Of a DNA stretch of 5,455 bases, positions 1 to 5,455 are shown piece by piece. The stretch covers positions 1 through 5,455 of the forward strand of contig CAAGGA010000098.1 in the NCBI GenBank assembly GCA_900769275.1, given 5' to 3'. Position numbers and translations under genes: made by a program. This stretch comes from an uncultured Prevotella sp. Lineage in GTDB: Bacteria > Bacteroidota > Bacteroidia > Bacteroidales > Bacteroidaceae. Numbering within the stretch: position 1 is the stretch's first letter; the number at the start of each line of letters is the position of its first letter. The notes under the pieces were generated by a model. It had not been told where the DNA came from, did not search any database, and saw nothing but the letters and a program-made list of their open reading frames with translations.

Positions 1-1
1 C

Positions 2-109
2 GCAGCAGCATACAACTTCAAAAGAGCCATGAGGCTCCTTTTGCTACTTTTTGAAGATATCTATAAAAGGCTATTCCCTTTCAATATTTATCAGGAGACT
101 ACTTTTTAA
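2..109 (+). CDS. Transposase C-terminal end (probably IS5-type), 5' part outside window
   Basis: A reading frame open from the left edge encodes 35 residues and stops at TAA 107-109. It begins AAAYNFKRAMRLLL and ends in QETTF. The AAAYNFKRAMRLL pattern (small residues, then Y-N-F/L-K, then a basic-hydrophobic helix) is typical of the extreme C-terminus of IS5-type DDE transposases, where it follows the catalytic glutamate region. The catalytic residues themselves lie outside the window, so whether the gene is intact cannot be judged. The element's right end should lie just after the stop, around the GGGGCGACTA at 110-119, but its partner repeat is not visible. It is on the strand opposite to the cellular genes here. 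The family assignment is from memory of the motif only; another DDE family is possible. Confidence 0.55.
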   Translation, partial: AAAYNFKRAMRLLLLLFEDIYKRLFPFNIYQETTF

Positions 110-220
110 GGGGCGACTATATATATTATAATTAATATGTTATACATCCTATAGAGGGGATATAGTGGAATTGCATACCCTCCGATTTTGGACTGTAATG
201 ACTGTAATTGTAATCATCAC
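110..220. other. AT-rich spacer after the left transposase
   Basis: This stretch contains no convincing reading frame. It starts with GGGGCGACTA, a plausible outer end of the left insertion sequence. A run of almost pure A/T follows at about 117-146, then a short CTATA...TATAG inverted repeat at 150-166. None of these is strong enough to name. No stem followed by a T-run was found that would terminate the minus-strand fragment ending at 221. Confidence 0.4.
191..214. repeat. Short direct repeat GACTGTAAT x2 plus partial third
   Basis: GACTGTAAT at 191-199 is repeated exactly and without a gap at 200-208, and the last six bases TGTAAT recur at 209-214. It sits just past the stop codon of the minus-strand fragment. 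It may be simple slippage. No function can be assigned. Confidence 0.45.
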
Positions 221-358
221 TCACTCTGCCATGAGGTTGTAGTGCTCCAGTCTTTTCTCCAGGTCCTTCACCCTGAGCAGCTCCTCGGCAGCCTCTAGGC
301 AGAAATTCTCATAGGTGAAGTCCGCGGTGAGGGCAGGCTTCCTCAGGGTGGGATAGCG
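221..358 (-). pseudogene. Unidentified C-terminal protein fragment, 45 codons
   Basis: On the minus strand a frame ending in TGA (221-223) reads as a natural, charged, helical protein end: RYPTLRKPALTADFTYENFC, then a segment rich in E, L and K, finishing HYNLMAE. The frame is formally open back to a stop at 434-436, but upstream of about 360 it overlaps the end of the outer-membrane protein gene (stop at 400) in another frame and no longer looks protein-like. No ATG precedes the good part; only a TTG (about 365-367) is available. I therefore read it as the tail of a gene whose beginning is gone, possibly another mobile-element or regulatory remnant. I do not recognise the family. The other possibility is a very small gene with a TTG start. 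Confidence 0.35.
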
Positions 359-399
359 TAGGCACAAAGGCCGACGGCTGCTTATCGAAACGAGAGAGA

Positions 400-2409
400 T
401 TATAGTCGGTTGCGCTCGCTTTGTCCGGCATGGCTACCCTTATATCTGCTCTTCGTGGCATTGAACCGCCAAGATACATTGAACCCGATTCGACGGGCAT
501 CGCGATAAAGACGAAAGATATTTCTGTACCCTATACCGCCATATGCCGTTCCTTCGTCGTATTTAGTGCGCAAGATGTCACTGGCGACGAGGGCTACATT
601 GAGGCTTTTGTCCCGCAGGAATTGTTTGCTAAGGCGGAGGTCGAGACTTCCAGTTGTCTTGTTTATCCAATAGGCTGACTTCTGATAGGGCGTGATGCTT
701 CCCGTTACATTCAGCATCCATGCGTGAGGCAGGGTAAAAGTGTTGTCGAACGTGAAGTCAGTCATCAGTCCGTGCCAGTTGTGGGCGATGCCCAACTCCC
801 CGTAATCATGGTCTTGCACAGCGAACTCTACTGAATAGTTCATCTGCCAGATGCCGATTTTGGGTGTGGCGTTGAGGACTATCATGTAGTACTGTGTCTT
901 TGGAACGGTGCGGAAGTCGGTTAGAATCGCACCAGGATGGTTGACATCGTCGTAGGCAGAACGTATAGAGTGATATACATTTTCCTGATACCCGTAAATG
1001 GCTTCGGCGTATATCCACTTCCACTGCGATTTCCACGCAACACGATGGTTGGTTTGGGGCTGAAGGAAAGGGTTGCCACTATTGTATTCATACTTACTGG
1101 TATAGGTGACTGCCGATGACAGGATGGAATATGGCGGGTTGTTTCGTGTACACTGGTAGGAGAGCGAATGGGTCCAAGGTGAGTGCTGATAACTGATGGA
1201 CAACCGGGGTATCAACACGTGGTAGTTAGGACTCATCTCGTCGTTGCGCACACCGTCAAGTTCGTAACGGTTGTGCTCATTCTGCCAGCGCAGCCCTGCA
1301 TTGACGGAGAGGCTCCCCACTTTTAGCGAGTAATTGGCAAAAACGCTCCAGATAGCAGTTTGCTGTCGGATGTGGTTGTCGGCAGAGAAGCCGCTTTGGG
1401 TGAAGTCGCTGGTGCGGTCAACGGTGGATGCCTCCTCTCCAAAGGTTAGCTTGCCAATGGGAACAGGGGCTGTGATGACCAGTTTCTCGGCAATCAGTTG
1501 GTTCTTCGTGGCCGTACTGCTGCTAACGGGTGTCTCGCCCTCTGTGCCTCCGCTCATCTCGTTTTGGGAATGGGCATTGTAATAGTCTGCACTGAAATCC
1601 ACCTTCCACTTCCCGATTTCTCCGATATAATAGGCATTGATACTATGGTTTAACTTAGGCTTAGTCAGCGTCGTTGTCGTACTATGCCCTTCGTCCCCCA
1701 TCATACCGTCCTGCATGGTTTGCATGTCATTGGCGCAGATATACTTTCGGTCGCCGATATAGTTGTTGGCCGTATAGGTAAAGCCAATGGAATGGTGGTC
1801 GTTGATTTCCCAGTTCCATCCGAGGTCGGCAAAATAGTATTTCATGTGATACTTGTATTCCTCTTCTTTTCGATGGTTCCAAATGGACGATGCCTGCAAT
1901 TGTTCGTCTGTTGTTTTTACCGTCTGTGTGTTGTTGTCTGTCAGGTAACCTCGAGCGAAGAAGTCCATACCGTTCCGTAGGCGATAGTTCAGGGCAGCAT
2001 TGGCACTCTCATAATGTTCGTGCCCTTGTCGGTAAGCACCAGAGAAGTTGCCGCTCCAGCCTTCGCCTGTGCGACGGACAGTCTTGATGCGGATTACCGA
2101 CGAGACAGCGGCGTCATATTCAGTTCCTGGCTGTGTGATAATCTCTACCGACTTGACCTCATCTGCTCGCAGACGCTCTAATTCGTCCTCTCCTCTCACT
2201 TTCTTGTTGTTGATGTAGATTTCGGGCTTTCCATGACCTGCTATCTCGCCGTTGCTCATCATCAAGGGCAGATGGGTGAGCATTTCGTTGGCAGAACCGA
2301 ATTGCTCCAAAGGAGTGCCTTGAATCGAGACCTGCAGGCCCCTGTCTGTTGAAGTATATAGCAGCCTATGACCTTTAACGGTAACACCTTTTAATGTATA
2401 GTTATCTAT
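400..2409 (-). pseudogene. TonB-dependent-receptor-like outer-membrane beta-barrel protein, 5'-truncated by an IS
   Basis: An uninterrupted frame of about 670 codons ends at TAA (400-402). Read from the IS junction it starts DNYTLKGVTVKGHR, the usual link between a carboxypeptidase-regulatory-like domain and the plug. The plug follows (VSIQGTPLE..., KPEIYINNKKV, the E-V-K-S-V-E-I-I-T stretch, PGTEYDA, IRIKTVRRTGEG), then a long barrel rich in alternating aromatic residues. The end SRYKGSHAGQSERNRL is the hallmark tail of the Bacteroidota 'outer membrane beta-barrel family' (PF14905-like). Relatives are about 770-800 residues, so roughly 100 N-terminal residues, including the signal peptide, are missing. 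Reading into the IS gives an in-frame stop at 2419-2421. The first in-frame ATG is at 2283, already inside the plug, and a TTG is at 2310. Without a signal peptide the product could not reach the outer membrane, so it is probably non-functional. The rest carries no frameshift, which suggests recent damage. Intact homologues move or bind unknown ligands at the outer membrane; the substrate cannot be told. Confidence 0.85.
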
Positions 2410-2424
2410 TACTGTCCGCTAAAC
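2407..2424 (+). repeat. Left terminal inverted repeat of the IS4-type element
   Basis: TATTACTGTCCGCTAAAC is the exact reverse complement of 3811-3828. The similarity goes on more weakly inwards (CTTTAGAGTG against CGTAAAGTAG in the reverse complement of the right end). Such subterminal bases are normally the transposase-binding part. In the frame of the disrupted outer-membrane gene this repeat supplies an in-frame stop (TAG, complement of 2419-2421). Confidence 0.88.
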
Positions 2425-2446
2425 TTTAGAGTGCAGCAGAAAAATT

Positions 2447-2479
2447 AGGGCTGATTCCCTTGCAGGATTCAGCCCTTTT
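2447..2479 (+). terminator. Hairpin with T-run inside the left IS end, upstream of the transposase gene
   Basis: AGGGCTGA (2447-2454) pairs with TCAGCCCT (2469-2476). An internal TCC/GGA pairing follows after a T-T mismatch, and TTTT (2476-2479) comes straight after. A run of A (2441-2444) on the other side makes it partly bidirectional. It lies outside the coding region, 38 bp before the start codon. By analogy with other insertion sequences it may stop transcripts entering from flanking DNA and so keep transposase expression low. The structure is seen directly; the role is inference. Confidence 0.6.
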
Positions 2480-2483
2480 CGGT

Positions 2484-2491
2484 TATCTTTA
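2484..2491 (+). promoter_or_regulatory. Possible Bacteroidota-type -7 box for the transposase
   Basis: TATCTTTA matches the Bacteroidota -7 consensus TAnnTTTG in all but the last base. A poor -33 match (CTTG, 2459-2462, where TTTG is expected) lies about 21 bp upstream, inside the hairpin. Transcription would begin about 20 bp before the ATG at 2518, leaving a short A-rich leader (ACAAAAAAGAATAACCG) with no clear Shine-Dalgarno sequence, as is common in this phylum. Weak evidence. Confidence 0.25.
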
Positions 2492-2517
2492 AGTTACCAC
2501 ACAAAAAAGAATAACCG

Positions 2518-3738
2518 ATGGGTAAAAGTAGCAATTTCTTCGGACAGCCGATATATGGTCAGCTGATAAAATCGCTGAACCGCGAAAAAATAGTCGAAAT
2601 GAGCCGTAAACACGGCGGTGAGAGGTATGTAAAGAGCTTCGATGGCTACACCCATCTGCTGACAATGCTGTATGCGGTGATCCTGCGGTTCGACTCGTTG
2701 CGTGAGATAGAGACATCTATGACGGCTGAAGTCCGCAAACTGCATCATGTGGGCATTGACACTGTGCCGAAGCGCAGCACACTATCTGATGCAAATGCCA
2801 GACGCTCAGAGAAGTTCTTTGAGGAGGTGTATCGGGATCTGTATGACGCAAACAAAGACATTCTTTCATCGGACAGCCGACGTGGTGGCACGGAAGAATG
2901 GATAAAACGGCTACGCATCATCGATTCAACGACCGTAAGTTTGTTCTCTAACACCATTTTCAAGGGTGTTGGACGACATCCGAAGACAGGCAAGAAGAAA
3001 GGCGGTATCAAAGTCCACGCTGTGATACACGCCAACGAGGGCGTTCCATGCGACGTACAGTTCACGTCGGCCGCGACAAACGACTCGTTCATGCTCGCTC
3101 CGAGCCATTACAAGCGCGATGAGATATCGGCGATGGATCGGGCCTACATCAACTATGCAAAGTTCGAGGAACTGACCGACCGAGGCGTAGTCTATGTCAC
3201 CAAGATGAAGAAAAACCTCAATTATGAGGTGCTTGTTGACTGTATGCACCAGAATTCGCAGGGACTTATGGAATATCGGGAGCAGGTCGTGGTGTTCCGT
3301 AAGGATGAGATCAATCATATCGCCCGTTTAATCACATACGTCAATATCAAGAAAGGCAAGCAACCTAAACTCATCACGTTGCTTACCAACGATTTTGACA
3401 TGCCTTTGGAGACGATAGTGGCGATATACCGCCGTCGTTGGCAAATCGAGTCGCTTTTCAAGCAGATAAAGCAGAACTTTCCTCTGAGATATTTCTATGG
3501 AGAAAGCGCAAACGCCATCAAAATCCAGATATGGGTGACTCTCATTGCAAATCTATTGCTCTCTGTTTTGCAAAGCAAGCTAAAAAGGCGATGGAGCTTC
3601 TCGGGACTCGCCACAATCGTGCGGATTGTGCTAATGTATTACTTGGACCTCGAAAAGTTCCTTAATCAACCTGATGCAGACCTGAATATCATGCTTGCCG
3701 ATGCCTCGGAATCGCCTCCAGAAAGCACACAAATCTAA
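2518..3738 (+). CDS. IS4-family DDE transposase (DUF4372-like N-terminus), 406 aa, intact
   Basis: This enzyme would cut the element out at its inverted repeats and insert it elsewhere. Residues about 4-75 resemble the DUF4372 domain found at the front of many Bacteroidota IS4 transposases (SNFFGQPIYGQL, then YTHLLTMLYAVI). The catalytic core follows: first Asp in RIIDSTTVSLF (D136), second Asp in ISAMDRAYINY (D207), and Glu in YRRRWQIESLFKQIK (E311). The last motif fits the IS4 signature Y-x2-R-x3-E-x6-K exactly (Y304, R307, E311, K318). Length, start and stop are normal for the family and there are no internal stops, so the protein is predicted to be active. The ATG at 2518 is the first in frame after the leader and gives the conserved N-terminus. 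Its own inverted repeats flank it, 94 bp upstream and 73 bp downstream. Confidence 0.95.
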   Translation: MGKSSNFFGQPIYGQLIKSLNREKIVEMSRKHGGERYVKSFDGYTHLLTMLYAVILRFDSLREIETSMTAEVRKLHHVGIDTVPKRSTLSDANARRSEKFFEEVYRDLYDANKDILSSDSRRGGTEEWIKRLRIIDSTTVSLFSNTIFKGVGRHPKTGKKKGGIKVHAVIHANEGVPCDVQFTSAATNDSFMLAPSHYKRDEISAMDRAYINYAKFEELTDRGVVYVTKMKKNLNYEVLVDCMHQNSQGLMEYREQVVVFRKDEINHIARLITYVNIKKGKQPKLITLLTNDFDMPLETIVAIYRRRWQIESLFKQIKQNFPLRYFYGESANAIKIQIWVTLIANLLLSVLQSKLKRRWSFSGLATIVRIVLMYYLDLEKFLNQPDADLNIMLADASESPPESTQI

Positions 3739-3743
3739 AATAG

Positions 3744-3771
3744 GGGCTTGTCTCATACAAATAGGAAGCCC
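3744..3771 (+). terminator. Weak hairpin after the transposase stop
   Basis: GGGCTT (3744-3749) pairs with AAGCCC (3766-3771) across a 16-base loop, in which a competing TTGT/ACAA pairing (3748-3751 with 3757-3760) is possible. It lies 6 bp after the transposase stop. There is no real T-run after it (AATTTCTGC), so termination is only a guess. Confidence 0.3.
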
Positions 3772-3810
3772 AATTTCTGCATATCAAGGAGTTGGACTCA
3801 CTACTTTACG

Positions 3811-3828
3811 GTTTAGCGGACAGTAATA
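3811..3828 (+). repeat. Right terminal inverted repeat of the IS4-type element
   Basis: GTTTAGCGGACAGTAATA is the exact reverse complement of 2407-2424. Beyond 3828 the flanks diverge (ATTCCTAATG here; the left flank before 2407 reads TATAGTTATC). Comparing them in the same orientation shows no shared stretch longer than TA. Confidence 0.88.
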
Positions 3829-3991
3829 ATTCCTAATGTCCTATTTGGGTTTTTATGTGGATGAGAAAGGTCTGTCTGAGTACAGGCCTTCATTGTCCTG
3901 GGTAGTGAGAAACTGTCATCTATTTATGCTTAGACTCCACTAATCTTCCGCTGAGCCCCGGTTGTCTCGAATGCCTCGCAGACAGGCATCC

Positions 3992-4140
3992 ATGGGGCAA
4001 AAAAAGTGCTGCCCCATGCCACGACTGGCGATGGGGCAACATTTAGCTCTATCCGTTTGCAGGGCCTCAGTATCCTCTTGTCAAGAGACTGGTAGGCGGC
4101 CTCCATGGGGGGGATATATAGGGTTGCCTGTCGATGGGGC
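3992..4140. repeat. Cluster of ATGGGGC / GCCCCAT words
   Basis: ATGGGGC occurs at 3992-3998, 4031-4037 and 4134-4140, its reverse complement GCCCCAT at 4011-4017, and the near match ATGGGGG at 4105-4111. GATGGGGCA is exactly repeated at 4030-4038 and 4133-4141. The inverted copy at 4011-4017 can pair with either neighbour, giving two mutually exclusive hairpins. The spacing is irregular (39 and 103 bp), so this is not a CRISPR-like array. Confidence 0.5.
3999..4037 (-). terminator. Probable terminator of the OmpA-like gene
   Basis: Read on the minus strand, GCCCCAT (4037-4031) pairs with ATGGGGC (4017-4011). After a one-base bulge, GCCA pairs with TGGC around a GTCG loop, an 11-bp stem in all. 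Five bases later comes a run of seven T (complement of 3999-4005). It lies about 110 bp downstream of the stop of the lipoprotein gene, which is further than usual. A competing stem uses the ATGGGGC at 3992-3998 with the T-run in its loop. Confidence 0.5.
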
Positions 4141-4149
4141 AGGGGAGTA

Positions 4150-4995
4150 TCAGTTGGCCTGCAAGAGCTGGAGCAGCTTGTCCAAACGTGGTGCCATGAT
4201 GATTTCCGTGCGGCGGTTGTGTGCACGTCCCTCGGCAGACTCGTTGGTATCCACAGGTTTGAACTCTCCGCGTCCGCAGGGCTGTATCTGCAGGGGATTG
4301 ACAGAATAGGTCTCCGTGAGGATGCGTACTACGCTGGTGGCACGAATGACACTCAGGTCCCAGTTGTCCTGGAAGACGGCGGTGTGGATGGGCACATTGT
4401 CGGTGTGTCCCTCTATGTATACGTCTATCTCAGTCTGCTTGTTGAGCACCTCGGCCAATTTCCCCAGAGCCACCTTACCCTGCTGGTTTACAATGGCTTT
4501 TCCTGATTCGAAGAGCAACTTATCGCTCAGCGAAACGTACACCTTGCCATCCTTCTCTGTCACGGTAAGGTCCTCGCTGCTGAAGCCCAGCAGAGCATCC
4601 TTCACGCTGGCCAGCAGGTCCTTCACCTTCTGCTGTTGTGCCTCTATCATACCCTGCAGTTGTGCTATGGTCTGCTCTCTCTCCTGCAGTTCCTTGATCT
4701 TCTCTGCCAGGGATGAGTTGAGTTTTTTGTTCTCTGTCTGGTTGTTGGTCAGCATCGTCTGATAGTTGCGTATACTCTTCTTGAGCAGAGCCGTGTCATT
4801 CATCAGCATGCCGCATCTCTGGTCGAGTGCTGCATACTTTGCCCGGCTGTCGTCGAGCAGGGCTGCCAGACTGTCCCGAGAATAGTAGGCACGCCAACGT
4901 GCATTCTCTGATTGCTCAAATTTCTTTCTTCCCACCACGCAACTCGATAGGAGTGTCGTGGCCAAGGCTAATGCCACAAATGTCAGTTTCTTCAT
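4150..4995 (-). CDS. OmpA-family lipoprotein, peptidoglycan-binding, 281 aa
   Basis: The product is predicted to be a lipid-anchored envelope protein that grips peptidoglycan through an OmpA/MotB-type C-terminal domain. It starts MKKLTFVALALATTLLSSC: a short signal peptide with a lipobox and Cys19. Residues about 28-135 are charged and helical (TENKKLNSSLAEKIKELQER and around it), probably a coiled coil acting as a spacer. The OmpA domain covers about 145-268, with IEGHTDNVP (Asp199), NWDLSVIRATSV (Arg218) and the closing GRAHNRRTEI. Asp199 and Arg218 correspond to the pair that binds diaminopimelate in OmpA. I chose the ATG at 4995 rather than the one at 5001, because it leaves the A/G-rich AAAGAGA five bases upstream and gives the usual M-K-K start; the longer form adds only M-T. 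The stop is TGA at 4150-4152. The gene follows the GH99-like gene by 33 bp on the same strand, so the two are probably co-transcribed. Confidence 0.9.
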   Translation of the reverse strand: MKKLTFVALALATTLLSSCVVGRKKFEQSENARWRAYYSRDSLAALLDDSRAKYAALDQRCGMLMNDTALLKKSIRNYQTMLTNNQTENKKLNSSLAEKIKELQEREQTIAQLQGMIEAQQQKVKDLLASVKDALLGFSSEDLTVTEKDGKVYVSLSDKLLFESGKAIVNQQGKVALGKLAEVLNKQTEIDVYIEGHTDNVPIHTAVFQDNWDLSVIRATSVVRILTETYSVNPLQIQPCGRGEFKPVDTNESAEGRAHNRRTEIIMAPRLDKLLQLLQAN

Positions 4996-5028
4996 AGTCA
5001 TCTCTTTATGAGTAACATATTGCTTGTT

Positions 5029-5455
5029 TTACTTTCTCTTCTTTCTCTCCTTCTCTCTCCCTTTCCCAGCTTGGTTCATGACCTTTTCTCCTGCTCCGCT
5101 ACAGGTCTGCAGGGAGTCCACGAACACGCTCTTTACAGCCTCCAGGTATCCATAGCCGTACACATTGTCGGGCTGCAGGTAACTGGTTTCTGTCCACTCG
5201 TTCCAGCTGTTGATGGTGATGAGCGGTACTTGACGGGGATGCTGGTCGGCATAGTTGCGGGCATGGATGAGGGCCTTCCGGAAGTTCTCAGGCGTATTGT
5301 TGCGTGTCACGGCACTCTTGTTGGTGCGTGGACTGTTGTCCCATCCGATGCTCACATGTGGGTAATATGGTATGGTGAAGGCTGTGTCCAGTCGAGCCCA
5401 TTCCTGCACGGCCCTTTCGGTTATCTTCTCGTAGTCCTCGTCCATCCACAGATAG
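5029..5455 (-). CDS. GH99-like / WbsX-type glycan-active protein, C-terminal 141 residues, continues past right edge
   Basis: The frame is open to the window edge (reading YLWMDEDYEKI at the edge) and stops at TAA 5029-5031. Visible motifs are YYPHVSIGWDNSPR, then NNTPENFRKAL, then ITINSWNEWTETSYLQPD with GYGYLEAV. The S/A-WNEW-x-E-x-x-x-L-x-P-D pattern marks the C-terminal part of the GH99-like / WbsX domain (PF14307-like), a TIM-barrel-type family linked to surface polysaccharide synthesis or alpha-mannoside cleavage. Which reaction applies cannot be told from this part; the real N-terminus, any signal peptide and most of the active site are outside. The last residues (GKGREKERKKRK) form a strongly basic tail of about 12 residues beyond the domain. 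It lies 33 bp upstream of the lipoprotein gene on the same strand, probably in one operon. Confidence 0.82.
   Translation of the reverse strand, partial: YLWMDEDYEKITERAVQEWARLDTAFTIPYYPHVSIGWDNSPRTNKSAVTRNNTPENFRKALIHARNYADQHPRQVPLITINSWNEWTETSYLQPDNVYGYGYLEAVKSVFVDSLQTCSGAGEKVMNQAGKGREKERKKRK

Larger units (their letters stand above)
2409..3826 (+). mobile_element. IS4-family insertion sequence, apparently complete (about 1.4 kb)
   Basis: The element is bounded by near-perfect terminal inverted repeats reading TTACTGTCCGCTAAAC at the left end and the reverse complement at the right end. It carries one full-length transposase gene on the plus strand. A hairpin lies just inside the left end, before the gene. 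The exact outer boundary is uncertain by about 2 bp because the flanking bases TA (2407-2408 and 3827-3828) continue the inverted repeat and could equally be a 2-bp duplication. No longer direct duplication of target DNA is visible, although IS4-type elements usually leave one of roughly 8-12 bp. The element interrupts the 5' region of the minus-strand outer-membrane protein gene and lies in opposite orientation to it. Confidence 0.88.
3829..4149. other. Gene-poor stretch between the IS and the OmpA-like gene
   Basis: I looked here, on the minus strand, for the missing 5' end of the outer-membrane protein gene. I found no signal peptide and no carboxypeptidase-regulatory-like domain. Short frames exist but none is convincing: 35 codons on the plus strand (3836-3943, starting MSYLGFYVDEKG) and 58 codons on the minus strand (3930-4106, starting MEAAYQSLDKR). 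Neither resembles a family I know, and the latter runs through the probable terminator. The right half holds that terminator and several ATGGGGC words. Confidence 0.5.

Noticed and set aside
187..218. TTTG (187-190) followed about 20 bp later by TAATCATC as a Bacteroidota promoter
   Set aside because: The second box matches the consensus poorly and there is no plus-strand gene downstream to drive.
309..500. 63-codon frame on the minus strand overlapping the end of the receptor gene
   Set aside because: It overlaps the conserved receptor tail in another frame and its translation has no protein-like character. The neighbouring frame ending at 221 is the better coding candidate there.
2391..2424. 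Outward promoter from the left IS end that might re-express the truncated receptor
   Set aside because: Reading outwards, a TTTA at the -33 distance exists, but the bases 19 bp further on (TATACATT) do not fit the -7 consensus, and a product without a signal peptide would not be functional.
3836..3943. 35-codon plus-strand frame with ATG, starting MSYLGFYVDEKG
   Set aside because: It is short, has no recognised family and no supporting leader, and an equally open minus-strand frame lies across the same bases. Evidence is not enough to call a gene.
3930..4106. 58-codon minus-strand frame with ATG, after the lipoprotein gene
   Set aside because: It runs through the hairpin and T-run proposed as terminator, and its residues (including repeated A-P and A-W from the GCCCCAT words) look like translated non-coding repeats.
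3962..4762. Three overlapping plus-strand frames across the lipoprotein gene (3962-4309, 4105-4506, 4316-4762)
   Set aside because: They are antisense shadows of the OmpA-like gene, whose lipobox and OmpA-domain motifs are unmistakable on the other strand.
1..5455. CRISPR array, tRNA or rRNA gene, riboswitch, origin
   Set aside because: No regularly spaced repeats, no cloverleaf-like or rRNA-like stretches and no recognised conserved RNA motif were seen on either strand by eye.

Overview
The window looks like Bacteroidota chromosome, most likely a gut or oral Prevotella/Segatella or Bacteroides relative. The evidence is an outer-membrane beta-barrel protein of the family that ends in a conserved YKG...GAG..E.NRL tail, an IS4-type transposase with a DUF4372-like N-terminus, A-rich leaders instead of clear Shine-Dalgarno sites, and a GH99/WbsX-like protein with the SWNEW motif. 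I assigned this by recognising protein families by eye. No searches were run.

Layout, left to right. (1) Bases 2-109 (+) are the C-terminal end of a second transposase, probably IS5-type, cut by the window edge. A short AT-rich spacer follows. (2) About 221-358 (-) is a protein-like C-terminal fragment that I cannot name, just downstream of the next gene. (3) 400-2409 (-) holds the plug and the complete beta-barrel of a TonB-dependent-receptor-like outer-membrane protein. Its 5' part (signal peptide and expected carboxypeptidase-regulatory-like domain) is missing because an insertion sequence sits exactly at the break. (4) 2409-3826 is a structurally complete IS4-family element. It has near-perfect 18-bp terminal inverted repeats, an inside-end hairpin, and an intact 406-residue DDE transposase on the + strand with the Y-R-E-K signature. 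(5) 3829-4149 is gene-poor. It holds a probable terminator for the gene to its right and a cluster of ATGGGGC / GCCCCAT words. (6) 4150-4995 (-) is an OmpA-domain lipoprotein. (7) 5029-5455 (-) is the C-terminal part of a GH99-like/WbsX-type glycan-active protein that runs off the right edge and lies 33 bp upstream of the lipoprotein gene.

How the parts relate: the two right-hand genes probably share a transcript that reads leftwards and stops at the hairpin near 4000-4037. The outer-membrane protein gene lies on the same strand but is separated from them by the IS. Its missing N-terminal half is not found on the far side of the IS and there is no long target-site duplication, so this is not a clean single insertion. 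Either the 5' half was deleted or the IS is a junction between two formerly distant regions. With a second transposase fragment 300 bp beyond the other end of the gene, the left three quarters of the window looks like a remodelled, IS-rich locus. I found no convincing new defence, RNA or regulatory system. The most informative observation is the IS-associated beheading of the outer-membrane protein gene.
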